A model generated the notes under the pieces. That model was not told the DNA's origin. It worked only from the letters and a program-made list of their open reading frames with translations, and did no database searches. The translations under genes and the position numbers were made by a program. Positions 50,297 to 59,019 of a stretch of DNA of 64,000 bases are shown here, one piece after another. Source of the stretch: Herbidospora mongoliensis (GTDB lineage Bacteria; Actinomycetota; Actinomycetes; Streptosporangiales; Streptosporangiaceae); assembly GCF_001570545.1 (NCBI RefSeq), contig NZ_BBXD01000029.1, positions 24,401-88,400 on the forward strand, given 5' to 3'. How positions within the stretch are numbered: position 1 is the first letter of the stretch; every line of letters begins with the position of its first letter.

Positions 50297-51040
50297 ATGA
50301 TCGTCGTAGCCCATGTGAGCGACACCCACATCGACGGCGGCCCCCGCGCCACCGAACGAGCCGAACGGGTCATGCGCCACATCGACGGGCTGAGGGTCGA
50401 CGCCGTGATCGTGACGGGCGACATCGCCGACCACGGAGCGCCGGACGAATACGAGATCGCCCGCGAGATCCTCACGACCCGGCACCCGACGATCATCTGC
50501 CCCGGCAACCACGACGCCCGCGGCCCGTTCCGGAAGGTCCTGCTCGACGGCGACGGATCCGACCCGGTGAACCAGGTGCTGCGGGTGGGCCCGGTCAGCC
50601 TCCTGCTGGCCGATTCGAGCATCCCCGGCCGCGCCGAGGGCCGGCTGGACGAATCCACCCTCGCCTGGCTCGACCAGACCCTCGCCGACACCCCCGGCAA
50701 GGCGTTCGTCGGGATGCACCACCAGGCGTCATCACTGCACAGCCCCTACGTCGACGGCATCGGCCTGCGCAACCCCGGCGACCTGGCCGACGTGCTCGGC
50801 CGGCACTCCAACGTGGTGGCGGTCTTCTCCGGCCACGCCCACACGGCGGCCGCCACCACGTTCGCCGGACTGCCCCTGCTGGTCGGTCCCGGCGTGGTGA
50901 GCACCGGCCTCACCCCCTATGAGTCCGACGACCGCATACCGGTCGCGATGGAGCAGCCGCCGGGCTTCGCCCTGCACATCTACGACGGCGAACACCTGGT
51001 CACCCACTATCGGGTGGTTCCTCACCAGACCTCGACGTAG
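50297..51040 (+). CDS. Metallophosphoesterase (Icc/cAMP phosphodiesterase-like)
   Basis: 247 residues with all dimetal motifs: VAHVSDTHIDG, VTGDIADHG, CPGNHDARG, GMHHQASS and SGHAH. The arrangement matches class III cyclic nucleotide phosphodiesterases and related phosphoesterases. Substrate unproven. The 3' end overlaps the convergent membrane protein gene by 19 bases. Confidence 0.9.
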   Translation: MIVVAHVSDTHIDGGPRATERAERVMRHIDGLRVDAVIVTGDIADHGAPDEYEIAREILTTRHPTIICPGNHDARGPFRKVLLDGDGSDPVNQVLRVGPVSLLLADSSIPGRAEGRLDESTLAWLDQTLADTPGKAFVGMHHQASSLHSPYVDGIGLRNPGDLADVLGRHSNVVAVFSGHAHTAAATTFAGLPLLVGPGVVSTGLTPYESDDRIPVAMEQPPGFALHIYDGEHLVTHYRVVPHQTST

Positions 51041-52410
51041 GGCTCGCGCTCCCCCGGCACGACCGTGACGGCGCCCGAGTCGACGTCGATGCGCACCAAC
51101 CGGCTGGAATCCCCGCCACACGGCGGCAATCCGGCGATCGGTGTCCTGTCCATCTCCTCAGCCTCCCGGTCGACCCCGACCAGCACGTGACGCCCGGTAG
51201 GCGCGGCCACCAGCGACTCGATGTGCCCGCAGTCGAGCGTGAGCAGCTTGCGGACCAGCCGCAGCCCGTCGTGCAGCACGACCGTCCGGGCCGGCCAGCC
51301 GAGCACCCGGACCTGCCGCCCGTCGGGGAGCACCAGCAGCGGACGGGTGAACTCGTGCTCGAAGGGCGCCGGAACGTGGGCGATCACCCCCGTGGCGACG
51401 TCGAGCATGGCCAGCGCGTTCACCGGGGCGCTCTCACTGGGCAGCGCGAGCCTCCGCTCGTCCAGCCACTGGACGCCCGAACCGCTGCCGGGCCATACCC
51501 GCTCCAGGGTGCCGACGAAATTCTTGGTGTCGGTCCCGTACGCGTACGCGATGCGGCCCTCCGGCGAGACCGCCAGCCCGCTGGGGCTGCCCTTGATCGA
51601 GGGAGTCAGCCGCTCGTCGACCGTGAACACACCGTCAGGGGCCATGGTCAGCCGGTAAAGGCGGAAGTAGTTGCCCGACGGGCTCACCAGGGCGGCGACG
51701 AACCGATGCGGCTCGACATCGCGGACGATCCTCGCGTAGCCGCCGTAGGTGGGGCTCGCGGCGGGCAGCCTGCTCACCGGCTTTCCCGTCTCCAGATCGA
51801 AGACGAACGGCCGGCCCCCACCGGCCACGGCGTAGCGGGGCGTGCCGTCGGCGTACTCCGGCGGAGCGGCCAGCAGACCCGGCAGCAGCGCGACCACCAC
51901 GACGACGACCACCGCGGCCCCGGCCCTCCCCAGGTCGGCCGCCCTCGACCGCAGGCCCGCGCTCGCGAGCCCGGCCAGAATGACCATGACCGCAGGGGAG
52001 CACAGCCAGGCCAGGATCATCGCCGGAACGTCGAACGACGGCTGGGGGAGCTGGTCGTTCAGGCATTCCTGCCACATGAACGGCTCTTCCGGGGCCAGCC
52101 ACTCGGCCGCCAGGCTCAGCCCGACCGGGAGAACCGCGACCGCGAGTCCCAGTGCCGCCACACCCGACTTTCCCGGCGACCTGAGCGCCCAGAACCCGAT
52201 CAGGGCCAGCAGCAACGGCTGGGCCAGGGTGAACCAGCTCACGAGTGTCCCGGCCGCCGCGGCGGCGAAGCCGGGAGGCTGGAATTCCAGCGGCAGGGCG
52301 GACATGCAGACGACCGTGATGCTGGTCTGCTCGGCGAAGACCGGCAGAACCAGCAACTCCCACAGCGACAGTAGGACGGCTGCCCACCAGAAGTACTTCG
52401 CCAAGCGCAT
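51022..52410 (-). CDS. Membrane protein with extracytoplasmic beta-propeller-like domain
   Basis: 462 residues. About five hydrophobic segments lie in the first 200 residues (MRLAKYFWWAAVLLSLWELL onward), followed by a large extracytoplasmic part with repeated strand patterns (SPSGLAVSPEGRIAYAYGTD; LPDGRQVRVLGWPARTVVLH; VRIDVDSGAVTVVPG). That periodicity suggests a WD40/YVTN-type propeller, but I cannot confirm it. I choose ATG 52410. Unknown function. The 222 bases upstream, to the dnaB stop, hold no supported feature. Confidence 0.7.
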   Translation of the reverse strand: MRLAKYFWWAAVLLSLWELLVLPVFAEQTSITVVCMSALPLEFQPPGFAAAAAGTLVSWFTLAQPLLLALIGFWALRSPGKSGVAALGLAVAVLPVGLSLAAEWLAPEEPFMWQECLNDQLPQPSFDVPAMILAWLCSPAVMVILAGLASAGLRSRAADLGRAGAAVVVVVVVALLPGLLAAPPEYADGTPRYAVAGGGRPFVFDLETGKPVSRLPAASPTYGGYARIVRDVEPHRFVAALVSPSGNYFRLYRLTMAPDGVFTVDERLTPSIKGSPSGLAVSPEGRIAYAYGTDTKNFVGTLERVWPGSGSGVQWLDERRLALPSESAPVNALAMLDVATGVIAHVPAPFEHEFTRPLLVLPDGRQVRVLGWPARTVVLHDGLRLVRKLLTLDCGHIESLVAAPTGRHVLVGVDREAEEMDRTPIAGLPPCGGDSSRLVRIDVDSGAVTVVPGEREPYVEVW

Positions 52411-52632
52411 TCGGGGGACTTTCCGGACGTTCCGACAGAAAGCCCGAAGCCTAGCGATCACCTACGACAAAGATCGCCCGGGGCGGGCCGCCCTCGTACA
52501 CCCGCCCAACTCGCCCAGCCCATGCCGGGAAGGCCGACATTCATCCCGTCTGGGCGGCGGAACCCCGGCGGATGAGCTGCGACCGGCGGCGGGCCAGAAC
52601 TCAGAGACGCGGTGGATTCGTCCACGAATCTG

Positions 52633-53994
52633 TTAGTGGGCCGCCATGTCGACGAACCGGCTGTAGTGGCCCTGGAAGGCGACGGTGACCGTCGCGGTGG
52701 GGCCGTTTCGGTGCTTGGCCACGATCAGGTCGGCCTCGCCCGCGCGGGGGGACTCACGCTCGTAGGCGTCTTCGCGGTGCAGCAGGATGACCATGTCCGC
52801 ATCCTGCTCAATTGACCCGGATTCACGTAGATCGCTCACTTGGGGGCGTTTGTCTGTTCGCTGTTCGGGACCTCGGTTGAGCTGGGAGATCGCGATGACC
52901 GGGACTTCGAGCTCCTTGGCCAGCAGCTTCAGCGCACGGGACAGCTCCGACACTTCCTGCTGGCGGCTCTCGGTCTTCTTCGGGGAGCTCATCAGCTGGA
53001 GGTAGTCGACGATCACGAACTTGAGGTCGTTGCGCTGCTTCAACCGGCGGCACTTGGCCCGGATCTCCATCATCGACATGTTGGGGGAGTCGTCGATGAA
53101 CAGCGGCGCCTGCGCGACCTCGCCCATGCGCCGGGCCATGCGGGTCCAGTCGTCGTCGGTCATGGTGCCGGCCCGCATGTTGTGGAGGCCGACCCTGGCC
53201 TCGGCGGACAGCAGACGCATGGTGATCTCGTTTCTGGACATTTCCAGCGAGAAGACCACAGTGGTCATGTTGTGCTTGATCGCCGCGGAACGCGCGAAAT
53301 CCAGCCCCAACGTGGACTTGCCGATGGCCGGACGCGCGGCCACGACGATCATCTGGCCCGGGTGGAGGCCGTTCGTGAGGGCGTCGAGGTCTTGGAAACC
53401 GGTGGGGACGCCGACCATGTGGCCGCCGCGGCTGCCGATCGCCTCGATCTCGTCGAGGGCGGCGGGCATGATCTCCGAGAGCGGCAAATAGTCTTCGGAC
53501 GTGCGGCGCTCGGTGACCTTGTAGATCTCGGCCTGGGCGCGGTCGACCAGGTCGTCGACCTCTTCGTTCTGGCCACCGTAGCCGTAGGAGACGATGCGGG
53601 TGCCGGCCTCGATCAGGCGGCGCAGCACCGCCTGCTCGCGCACGATCTTCGCGTAGTAGCCCGCGTTCGCGGCGGTGGGGACGACTGCGGTCAGCGTGTG
53701 GAGATAGGCGCCGCCGCCCACGCGGCCGACCTCGCCGCGTCGCTGCAGGTCGCTGAAGACCGTGACGGCGTCGGCGGGCTCGCCCCGGCCGTAGAGGTCG
53801 GTGATGATCTCGTAGATGATCTGGTGGGCCGGACGGTAGAAGTCGTCGGCGCGGAGCACCTCGACGACGTCGGCGATGGCGTCCTTGGAAAGGATCATGC
53901 CGCCGAGGACCGACTGCTCGGCCTCGATGTTGTGGGGCGGAGTCCGTTCGAAAGACGGCTCGGAAGGCCCGCCGGAGAAGTCAACGACGCTCAT
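52633..53994 (-). CDS. dnaB: Replicative DNA helicase
   Basis: 453 residues, the hexameric fork helicase. N-terminal DnaB domain (PPHNIEAEQSVLGGMILSKD), RecA-like ATPase with Walker A ARPAIGKSTLGLDFARS, Walker B KFVIVDYLQLMSSP, and the DnaB motif EVPVIAISQLNRGPEQR. No intein interrupts it. The start ATG 53994 follows GGAGGGAGG. Upstream is a dense cluster of DnaA boxes, so DnaA may regulate it. Confidence 0.97.
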   Translation of the reverse strand: MSVVDFSGGPSEPSFERTPPHNIEAEQSVLGGMILSKDAIADVVEVLRADDFYRPAHQIIYEIITDLYGRGEPADAVTVFSDLQRRGEVGRVGGGAYLHTLTAVVPTAANAGYYAKIVREQAVLRRLIEAGTRIVSYGYGGQNEEVDDLVDRAQAEIYKVTERRTSEDYLPLSEIMPAALDEIEAIGSRGGHMVGVPTGFQDLDALTNGLHPGQMIVVAARPAIGKSTLGLDFARSAAIKHNMTTVVFSLEMSRNEITMRLLSAEARVGLHNMRAGTMTDDDWTRMARRMGEVAQAPLFIDDSPNMSMMEIRAKCRRLKQRNDLKFVIVDYLQLMSSPKKTESRQQEVSELSRALKLLAKELEVPVIAISQLNRGPEQRTDKRPQVSDLRESGSIEQDADMVILLHREDAYERESPRAGEADLIVAKHRNGPTATVTVAFQGHYSRFVDMAAH

Positions 53995-54085
53995 TTGGCC
54001 CTCCCTCCTCGCTCGCACCCACTCTCATTTGTAGGCCACGCCTCCGACAGTTTCCCGCCACCTCACCCCATCAGCAACGCAGCCC

Positions 54086-54225
54086 TGTGGATAACCCTGT
54101 GGAGAACCTGTGGATGAAGGCCTCAAGGGTGTGGGTACCTTGGGGATTAGCCTGTGCATAACCTTTCCTCCATCCTGTGGATAACGCTCTGATCTGCTGA
54201 AATGTTATCCACTGCCTGTGGATAG
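54086..54225 (-). promoter_or_regulatory. Seven-box DnaA cluster between dnaB and the MATE gene
   Basis: Boxes on the plus strand: TGTGGATAA (54086, perfect), TGTGGAGAA (54098), TGTGGATGA (54109), TGTGCATAA (54153), TGTGGATAA (54176, perfect), TTATCCACT (54205), TGTGGATAG (54217). Except for box 6, their reverse complements approximate TTATCCACA. The cluster fills the 252-base gap upstream of dnaB, with T-rich sequence next to it (54231-54238). Confidence 0.85.
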
Positions 54226-54246
54226 AAGATTTTTCTTCCAGGCAGA

Positions 54247-55566
54247 ATGACTTCCATGTCCCCCGACGATCGCGAGATCCTCCGGCTCGCCATCCCCGCG
54301 TTCGCGGCGCTGGTCGCCGAGCCCCTCTTCCTACTGGCCGACTACGCCATCGTCGGGCGACTCGGCACGGGCCCGCTCGCCGCCTTGAGCGTCGCGGGCA
54401 CGATCCTGGCGACCGTCGTCAATCTATGCGTCTTTCTGGCCTACGGCACCACCGCCGCGGTGGCGCGGGGGATCGGGGCGGGTGCGCGTAGAGAGGCCGT
54501 CCAGCGCGGGATGGACGGGCTGTGGCTGGCGGCGGGCATCGGGCTCGCCGTGGTCGTGGTCTGCTGGCCGCTGGCACCCTGGCTGGTCGGCCTGGTAGGT
54601 GCCGAGCCGGGCGTCGTCGACGACGCCGTGACCTATCTGCGGATCAGTCTGCTGGGCGCTCCGGGGATGCTGCTCGTTCTCGCCGGTACGGGTGTCCTGC
54701 GCGGCCTCCAGGACACCATGACTCCCCTGGTCGTCTCGGTCGGCGGGTTCGCCCTGAACGCGGTGCTGAACGCCTGGTTCGTCCTGGGCCTCGACTGGGG
54801 CCTGGCGGGCTCCGCCTCCGGCACGGCCGCCGCCCAGACCCTCATGGCGGTGACCTATCTGGTCATGGTCGTCCGGGGCGCCCGCAGAGAGGGCGCCTCG
54901 ACGCGCCCCGGCATCGCGGGCATCAAGGCGTCGGGCCTGGCCGGGCTCGCGATCCTGATCCGGACGCTCTGCCTGCGGATCGTCCTGGTCGTGGCCACCG
55001 TGATGGCGGCCCGGATGGGCACCGCCCAGGTGGCGGCGCACGGGATCATGTTCCAGATCTGGACCCTGCTCGCCTACGCCCTGGACGCCATCGCGATCGC
55101 CGGCCAGGCCATCATCGGCCGCCAACTGGGGGCCGGCGCGCTGGCGGACGCCCGGCGGGCGACGACCCGGATGATCCTGTGGGGCATCGGCTCGGGCGTG
55201 GTCCTCGGCCTCGGGCTGCTGGCCGCCGGGCCGTTCGTCCCAGTCCTGTTCGACGCCGACGCCCGCGTCACGGCCGCACTCATGTCGATCATCTGGATCG
55301 CGGCGGCGTTCCAGCCGCTCGCGGGTGTGGTGTTCGTCCTGGACGGGGTGTTGATCGGAGCCGGGGATCAGCGCTATCTGGCCTGGGCCGCGGTCGCGAC
55401 CACGGTCGCCTTCCTCCCGTTCGCCCTTCTCGCCGGCACCCTGCCGGGCCTGTGGCTGGCCATGGGCGTCTGGATGGCCGCCCGCCTGCTCACCCTGGGC
55501 ACCCGCGCCTATGGCTCGAAGTGGCTGGTCAGCGGCCCGACCGTGGCCAAGGCCCAGAACCCCTGA
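54247..55566 (+). CDS. MATE family efflux protein (DinF-like)
   Basis: 439 residues with about twelve membrane segments. LAIPAFAALVAEPLFLLADY and IVGRLGTGPLAALSVAGTIL are the MATE/DinF N-terminal signature; QIWTLLAYALDAIAIAGQAI marks the second half. MATE proteins export cationic drugs by Na+ or H+ antiport. The gene sits between dnaB and rplI, a common actinobacterial order. Start ATG 54247 or 54256. Confidence 0.92.
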   Translation: MTSMSPDDREILRLAIPAFAALVAEPLFLLADYAIVGRLGTGPLAALSVAGTILATVVNLCVFLAYGTTAAVARGIGAGARREAVQRGMDGLWLAAGIGLAVVVVCWPLAPWLVGLVGAEPGVVDDAVTYLRISLLGAPGMLLVLAGTGVLRGLQDTMTPLVVSVGGFALNAVLNAWFVLGLDWGLAGSASGTAAAQTLMAVTYLVMVVRGARREGASTRPGIAGIKASGLAGLAILIRTLCLRIVLVVATVMAARMGTAQVAAHGIMFQIWTLLAYALDAIAIAGQAIIGRQLGAGALADARRATTRMILWGIGSGVVLGLGLLAAGPFVPVLFDADARVTAALMSIIWIAAAFQPLAGVVFVLDGVLIGAGDQRYLAWAAVATTVAFLPFALLAGTLPGLWLAMGVWMAARLLTLGTRAYGSKWLVSGPTVAKAQNP

Positions 55567-55580
55567 AGCCCGAACATGAC

Positions 55581-55610
55581 AAAACCCCCTCCGGCATAGC
55601 CGGAAGGGGC
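55581..55610 (-). terminator. Intrinsic terminator of the rpsF-rplI operon
   Basis: On the minus strand GCCCCTTCCGGC pairs with GCCGGAGGGGG (one mismatch, loop TAT), followed by TTTT. It also separates the convergent MATE gene. Confidence 0.85.
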
Positions 55611-55624
55611 TGTCGAAGGGCTGG

Positions 55625-56071
55625 CTAGATCGCCAGGACCTCGACGTCGACCGCGGCGGCGACCTCAGGGTGCAGCTTGACGCTGACCCGGTGGGTGCCG
55701 GTGGTCTTGATCGCGTTGTCGATGACAATGCGACGGCGGTCGAGCGTGGGGCCACCGGCCGCCTTGACGGCGTCGGCGATGTCGCCCGTGGTGATCGAAC
55801 CGAAGAGGCGACCGGAAGCGCCGGCCTTCGTCTTCAGCTTGACCTTGAGGGCGCCGATCTGGCCGGCGACCTCCTTGGCCGTGCCCAGGTCCCGGATCTC
55901 GCGGGCGTCGCGCGCCTTCTTGATCGAGGAGATCTGGGTCTCGGCGCCACGGCTCCACAGGATCGCGTACTGGCGCGGGATGAGGTAGTTGCGGCCGTAG
56001 CCACTCTTCACCTCAACGATGTCGCCAGGAGCGCCGAGGCCGGAGACCTCAGTCGTCAGAATGAGCTTCAT
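55625..56071 (-). CDS. rplI: 50S ribosomal protein L9
   Basis: 148 residues, full length for L9. MKLILTTEVSGLGAPGDIVE and VKSGYGRNYLIPRQYAI are the N-domain signature; a long helix then a C-terminal domain follow. Last gene of the rpsF-ssb-rpsR-rplI operon. Confidence 0.98.
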   Translation of the reverse strand: MKLILTTEVSGLGAPGDIVEVKSGYGRNYLIPRQYAILWSRGAETQISSIKKARDAREIRDLGTAKEVAGQIGALKVKLKTKAGASGRLFGSITTGDIADAVKAAGGPTLDRRRIVIDNAIKTTGTHRVSVKLHPEVAAAVDVEVLAI

Positions 56072-56089
56072 TTTCCCAAGGCTCCTTTC

Positions 56090-56326
56090 TTAGCGCGCGG
56101 TCGAGGTGTAGGGCAGCAGCGCCATTTCGCGGGCGTTCTTGATCGCGGTGGCGACGTCACGCTGGTGCTGGGTGCAGTTGCCCGTCACCCGGCGCGCACG
56201 GATCTTGCCGCGGTCGGAAATGAACTTCCGCAGCAGGCCCGTGTCCTTGTAGTCGACGTAGGAAATCTTGTCGTGGCAGAACAGGCAAACCTTTTTCTTG
56301 GGCTTGCGCAGTGCCGGCTTGGCCAT
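56090..56326 (-). CDS. rpsR: 30S ribosomal protein S18 (zinc-binding form)
   Basis: 78 residues. The CLFC motif at residues 14-17, plus a later NCTQH, marks the zinc-binding (C+) type. Some actinobacteria carry a second cysteine-free copy under Zur control; none is here. The core [20 protein letters not shown] is typical. Start ATG 56326 with AAGGAG upstream. Confidence 0.98.
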   Translation of the reverse strand: MAKPALRKPKKKVCLFCHDKISYVDYKDTGLLRKFISDRGKIRARRVTGNCTQHQRDVATAIKNAREMALLPYTSTAR

Positions 56327-56386
56327 CGTGGTGCTCCTTTCAGAGCCCCGCCGGAGGCGGGAATGGTCGCTCGGTGAACGGGTGGA

Positions 56387-56950
56387 TTAGAAAGGCGGTT
56401 CGTCGCTGTAGTCGCCGCCGCCCTGAGGGCTGCCGCCGCTACCGCTGCCGCCGCCGCTGAAGCCGCCGCCGCCGCTGTTGCCGCCGCCCTGGAAGCCGCC
56501 GCCACCGGACGGGGCCGGGGCCGCCGAGGCCCAGGGGTCGTTGGCGGGGCCGCCGAAGCCGCCTCCACCGCCGCCACCCTGACGGGCCGTCTTGTTGACC
56601 TTCGCGGTGGCGTTGCGCAGCGAGGGGCCGACTTCGTCGACTTCAACCTCGTAGACGGTGCGCTTCTCGCCTTCCTTGGTGTCGTACGACCGCTGGCGCA
56701 GCCGGCCCTGCACGATCACTCGCATGCCGCGCTGGAGACTCTCGGCGACGTTCTCCGCCGCCTGTCGCCAGACGTTGCAGGTGAGGAACAGGCCCTCGCC
56801 GTCTTTCCACTCGTTGGTCGTCTTGTCGAGAAACCGCGGAGTGGACGCGATGCGGAATCGGGCCACCGCCTGCCCCGTGGGGGTGAAGCGAAGCTCCGGG
56901 TCGTCGACAAGGTTGCCGACGATGGTGATTGTGGTGTCGCCTGCTGCCAT
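56387..56950 (-). CDS. ssb: Single-stranded DNA-binding protein
   Basis: 187 residues. OB fold ([40 protein letters not shown]), followed by a Gly-rich flexible tail and the acidic tip YSDEPPF that recruits DNA-repair partners. It lies between rpsF and rpsR as in most bacteria. Confidence 0.97.
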   Translation of the reverse strand: MAAGDTTITIVGNLVDDPELRFTPTGQAVARFRIASTPRFLDKTTNEWKDGEGLFLTCNVWRQAAENVAESLQRGMRVIVQGRLRQRSYDTKEGEKRTVYEVEVDEVGPSLRNATAKVNKTARQGGGGGGGFGGPANDPWASAAPAPSGGGGFQGGGNSGGGGFSGGGSGSGGSPQGGGDYSDEPPF

Positions 56951-57018
56951 CGGTCGTTGCCTTTCGTATCCCGCCGACGTATCAGTCGCCCAGCGTAAAG
57001 CCAGGCTCCGACAAAACG

Positions 57019-57309
57019 TCAGTGAAGTTCGGGACGCAGCACCTTCGTGCGAAGAATGCCCTCATTGAGGTTGAGCTGACGGTCCAGCTCCTTGATCGTG
57101 GCCGGCTCGGCCGACATGTCGACGACCGCGTAGATGCCTTCGGCCTTCTTGTCGATGTCGTAGGACAGGCGACGACGACCCCAGACCTCTACCTTCTCGA
57201 CAGTGCCACCGTCGTTGCGAACAACGGCGAGGAACTGGTCGAGTGAGGGCTGCACGGTGCGCTCATCGAGGGACGGGTCAAGGATGACCATCATCTCGTA
57301 TCGACGCAT
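57019..57309 (-). CDS. rpsF: 30S ribosomal protein S6
   Basis: 96 residues. [20 protein letters not shown] and [20 protein letters not shown] are S6 signatures. First gene of the operon; start ATG 57309 with GAGGAGG upstream. S6:S18 may regulate the operon through its leader in other bacteria; I see a weak hairpin (CACG...CGTG) there but cannot confirm. Confidence 0.97.
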   Translation of the reverse strand: MRRYEMMVILDPSLDERTVQPSLDQFLAVVRNDGGTVEKVEVWGRRRLSYDIDKKAEGIYAVVDMSAEPATIKELDRQLNLNEGILRTKVLRPELH

Positions 57310-57491
57310 GCGGAATCCAACCTCCTCTGGACTCTGCGGCCACGACGACTTGCCGTGACAGGAGGAAAAACACGCGTCCTTAGCAGACGCAGCCTGTCAA
57401 GGCTACCAGGGCAGCGGTTGTGTCCCGGCCCTCCCGGGAATCAACGAGGGAAGCTCGCGCTCTGAATCTGTCTGAACGACAGGAGAAGGGG

Positions 57492-57809
57492 GTGGCGCCA
57501 ATGCCACACATCTTGGATCCCGTCGGCCGTGCCCGGCCCAGGCTCACGCTCAACACCGACGGGCGGCCTCACAGACTCCAGAACACCCTGTGCCTCTCGG
57601 TGTTCGCGATCGGAGTCCTCGCCTTCATCTTCGGGTTCATCGTGGTCCTGCACGTCCCGGCGTCGTGGCTGGGCGCGGTCGGCTTCCTCGGCGGGTTGTT
57701 CTCCCAGTTCATCTCGGTGACGACGCCGCAGCGGGTGCTCAACATCATCGGCATCGTCGGTTCCTTCGTCGGCGCCGGCCTGGGCATCGCCCACGGTGGA
57801 TTCATCTAA
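57492..57809 (+). CDS. Small membrane protein, two helices
   Basis: 105 residues. Two hydrophobic segments (LCLSVFAIGVLAFIFGFIVV; VLNIIGIVGSFVGAGLGIAH) follow a short basic N-terminus. GTG 57492 is preceded by AGGAG six bases upstream; ATG 57501 would be too far. Unknown function. Its stop is followed directly by dispersed repeat copy 3. Confidence 0.75.
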   Translation: MAPMPHILDPVGRARPRLTLNTDGRPHRLQNTLCLSVFAIGVLAFIFGFIVVLHVPASWLGAVGFLGGLFSQFISVTTPQRVLNIIGIVGSFVGAGLGIAHGGFI

Positions 57810-57873
57810 GCGAGACGCGGACGGCCGAAGGCCGGCTGTGGCTCGCGCTGTGAACCTGCCTCAAAGACACGTC
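57810..57873 (+). repeat. Dispersed 3'-end hairpin element, copy 3
   Basis: It begins immediately after the TAA of the preceding gene. Core 57810-57846 is identical to copy 2 (37 of 37) and 32 of 37 to copy 1. Outer arms GCGAG/CTCGC and inner CGGCC/GGCCG around GAA form the hairpin. A strong terminator follows. Confidence 0.85.
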
Positions 57874-57879
57874 CAGAAA

Positions 57880-57908
57880 GGGCCGCGGCAACCGGCCGCG
57901 GCCCTTTT
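57880..57908 (+). terminator. Intrinsic terminator, bidirectional
   Basis: GGGCCGCGGC (57880-57889) pairs perfectly with GCCGCGGCCC (57895-57904), loop AACCG, followed by TTTT. Serves the membrane protein gene and probably the opposite small gene. Confidence 0.85.
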
Positions 57909-57923
57909 GCATGAACGGGGAAG

Positions 57924-58100
57924 CTATCCACCGATATGCAGATCCACTCCCAGCAGGACGAGGAACCACAGGAAGATCGAAAGAAGGGCCTCAGCGATGT
58001 CCCGCAGAATGCCGGGCGTGAGGTAGTCGTAGGTCCACGCCACGTAAATGCCGACCAGGATGTAGATCAGCAGGACGAAACTCCCGACCCGGTAGCGCAT
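57924..58100 (-). CDS. 58-aa small membrane protein
   Basis: A short gene. ATG 58100 has AAGGAG upstream; stop TAG 57924. The sequence has two hydrophobic segments: FVLLIYILVGIYVAWTYDYL and ALLSIFLWFLVLLGVDL. A loop TPGILRDIAEA joins them. Codon use is strongly G/C-biased, and the ribosome site is good. I recognise no function; I suspect it is conserved in related actinomycetes. It is convergent with the preceding gene and divergent from the endonuclease gene (111 bases). Confidence 0.75.
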   Translation of the reverse strand: MRYRVGSFVLLIYILVGIYVAWTYDYLTPGILRDIAEALLSIFLWFLVLLGVDLHIGG

Positions 58101-58211
58101 GTCGTCTCCTTATGTCGCGACGCGCGAGTCGCAGGGCGCGTCAACCGCACTCGCGACTGCCCGGACGATCACCTTTGAAACGCTCGTGAAAAGCCCGTTA
58201 GGCTCGAAGGC

Positions 58212-58982
58212 ATGGTGCGAATCGGAGCTCATGTCGACCAGGACGACCCGCTGGCGCACGCCGCCGCCCGAGAGGCCGAGGTGGTCCAGTTCTTCCTCGG
58301 GGATCCGCAGGGGTTCAAGGGCCCGGTCATGCCCGACAGCGCCGACGCGATCCGCGACTCCGACGTCCAGGTCTTCGTCCACGCCCCTTATCTGGTCAAC
58401 GTCGCCACGACCAACAACCGCATCCGCATCCCCAGCCGCAAGCTGCTGGAAGGCCAGCTCAAGGCCGCCGCCGAGATCGGCGCGACCGGGCTGATCGTGC
58501 ACGGCGGCCACCTGAACAAGGGTGAGGACCCGCAGAAGGGCTTCGACAACTGGGCCAAGGTGTTCGAGCGGATGGACTGCCCGATCCCCGTGCTGATCGA
58601 GAACACCGCCGGCGGCGACAACGCCATGTCACGTCACCTCGACACCATCGCCCGGCTGTGGGACGCGGTGACCGCGAAGGCCCGCGAGCCGGAGAAGATC
58701 GGGTTCTGCCTCGACACCTGCCACGCCCACGCCGCAGGGGAGAACCTGGAGGGCATCGTCGACCGGGTCATGGCCATCACGGGGCGCATCGACCTGGTCC
58801 ACTGCAACGACTCACGCGACGCGTTCGCCTCGGGCGCCGACCGCCACACCAACCTGGGCCACGGGCAGATCGACCCCGAGCTCATCCTGGAGATCTGCCG
58901 CCGGGCGGGCGCCCCGATCGTGGTGGAGACCCCGGGCGAGGGCCAGGCCGAAGACATCGCCTTCCTCAGGAAGAACCTTTAA
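58212..58982 (+). CDS. Endonuclease IV (Nfo)-family TIM-barrel protein
   Basis: 256 residues. Metal-site motifs of AP endonuclease IV/xylose isomerase-like barrels: VRIGAHVDQDDP, VFVHAPYLVN, GLIVHGGHLN, VLIENTAGGD, GFCLDTCHAHAAG, HCNDSRDAFASGADRH, IVVETPGEG. It is annotated as deoxyribonuclease IV by similarity. The family is divergent, so repair activity is inferred. Confidence 0.85.
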   Translation: MVRIGAHVDQDDPLAHAAAREAEVVQFFLGDPQGFKGPVMPDSADAIRDSDVQVFVHAPYLVNVATTNNRIRIPSRKLLEGQLKAAAEIGATGLIVHGGHLNKGEDPQKGFDNWAKVFERMDCPIPVLIENTAGGDNAMSRHLDTIARLWDAVTAKAREPEKIGFCLDTCHAHAAGENLEGIVDRVMAITGRIDLVHCNDSRDAFASGADRHTNLGHGQIDPELILEICRRAGAPIVVETPGEGQAEDIAFLRKNL

Positions 58983-59000
58983 TCCACAGCCTGTGGATAA
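58980..59000. promoter_or_regulatory. Opposed pair of DnaA-box-like sites
   Basis: TAATCCACA (58980-58988, one mismatch from TTATCCACA) and TGTGGATAA (58992-59000, perfect in reverse) face each other, giving the palindrome ATCCACAG-C-CTGTGGAT. It lies between convergent genes and could double as a weak terminator. Confidence 0.6.
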
Positions 59001-59019
59001 AGTCTGCGGATTCCCGGGA

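Noticed and set aside
52633..53994. Intein in dnaB
   Set aside because: The helicase motifs are contiguous and the length is normal.
54061..54246. Chromosomal oriC
   Set aside because: It has DnaA boxes, but dnaA and dnaN are not adjacent, and the region is short. I call it a DnaA-box cluster only.
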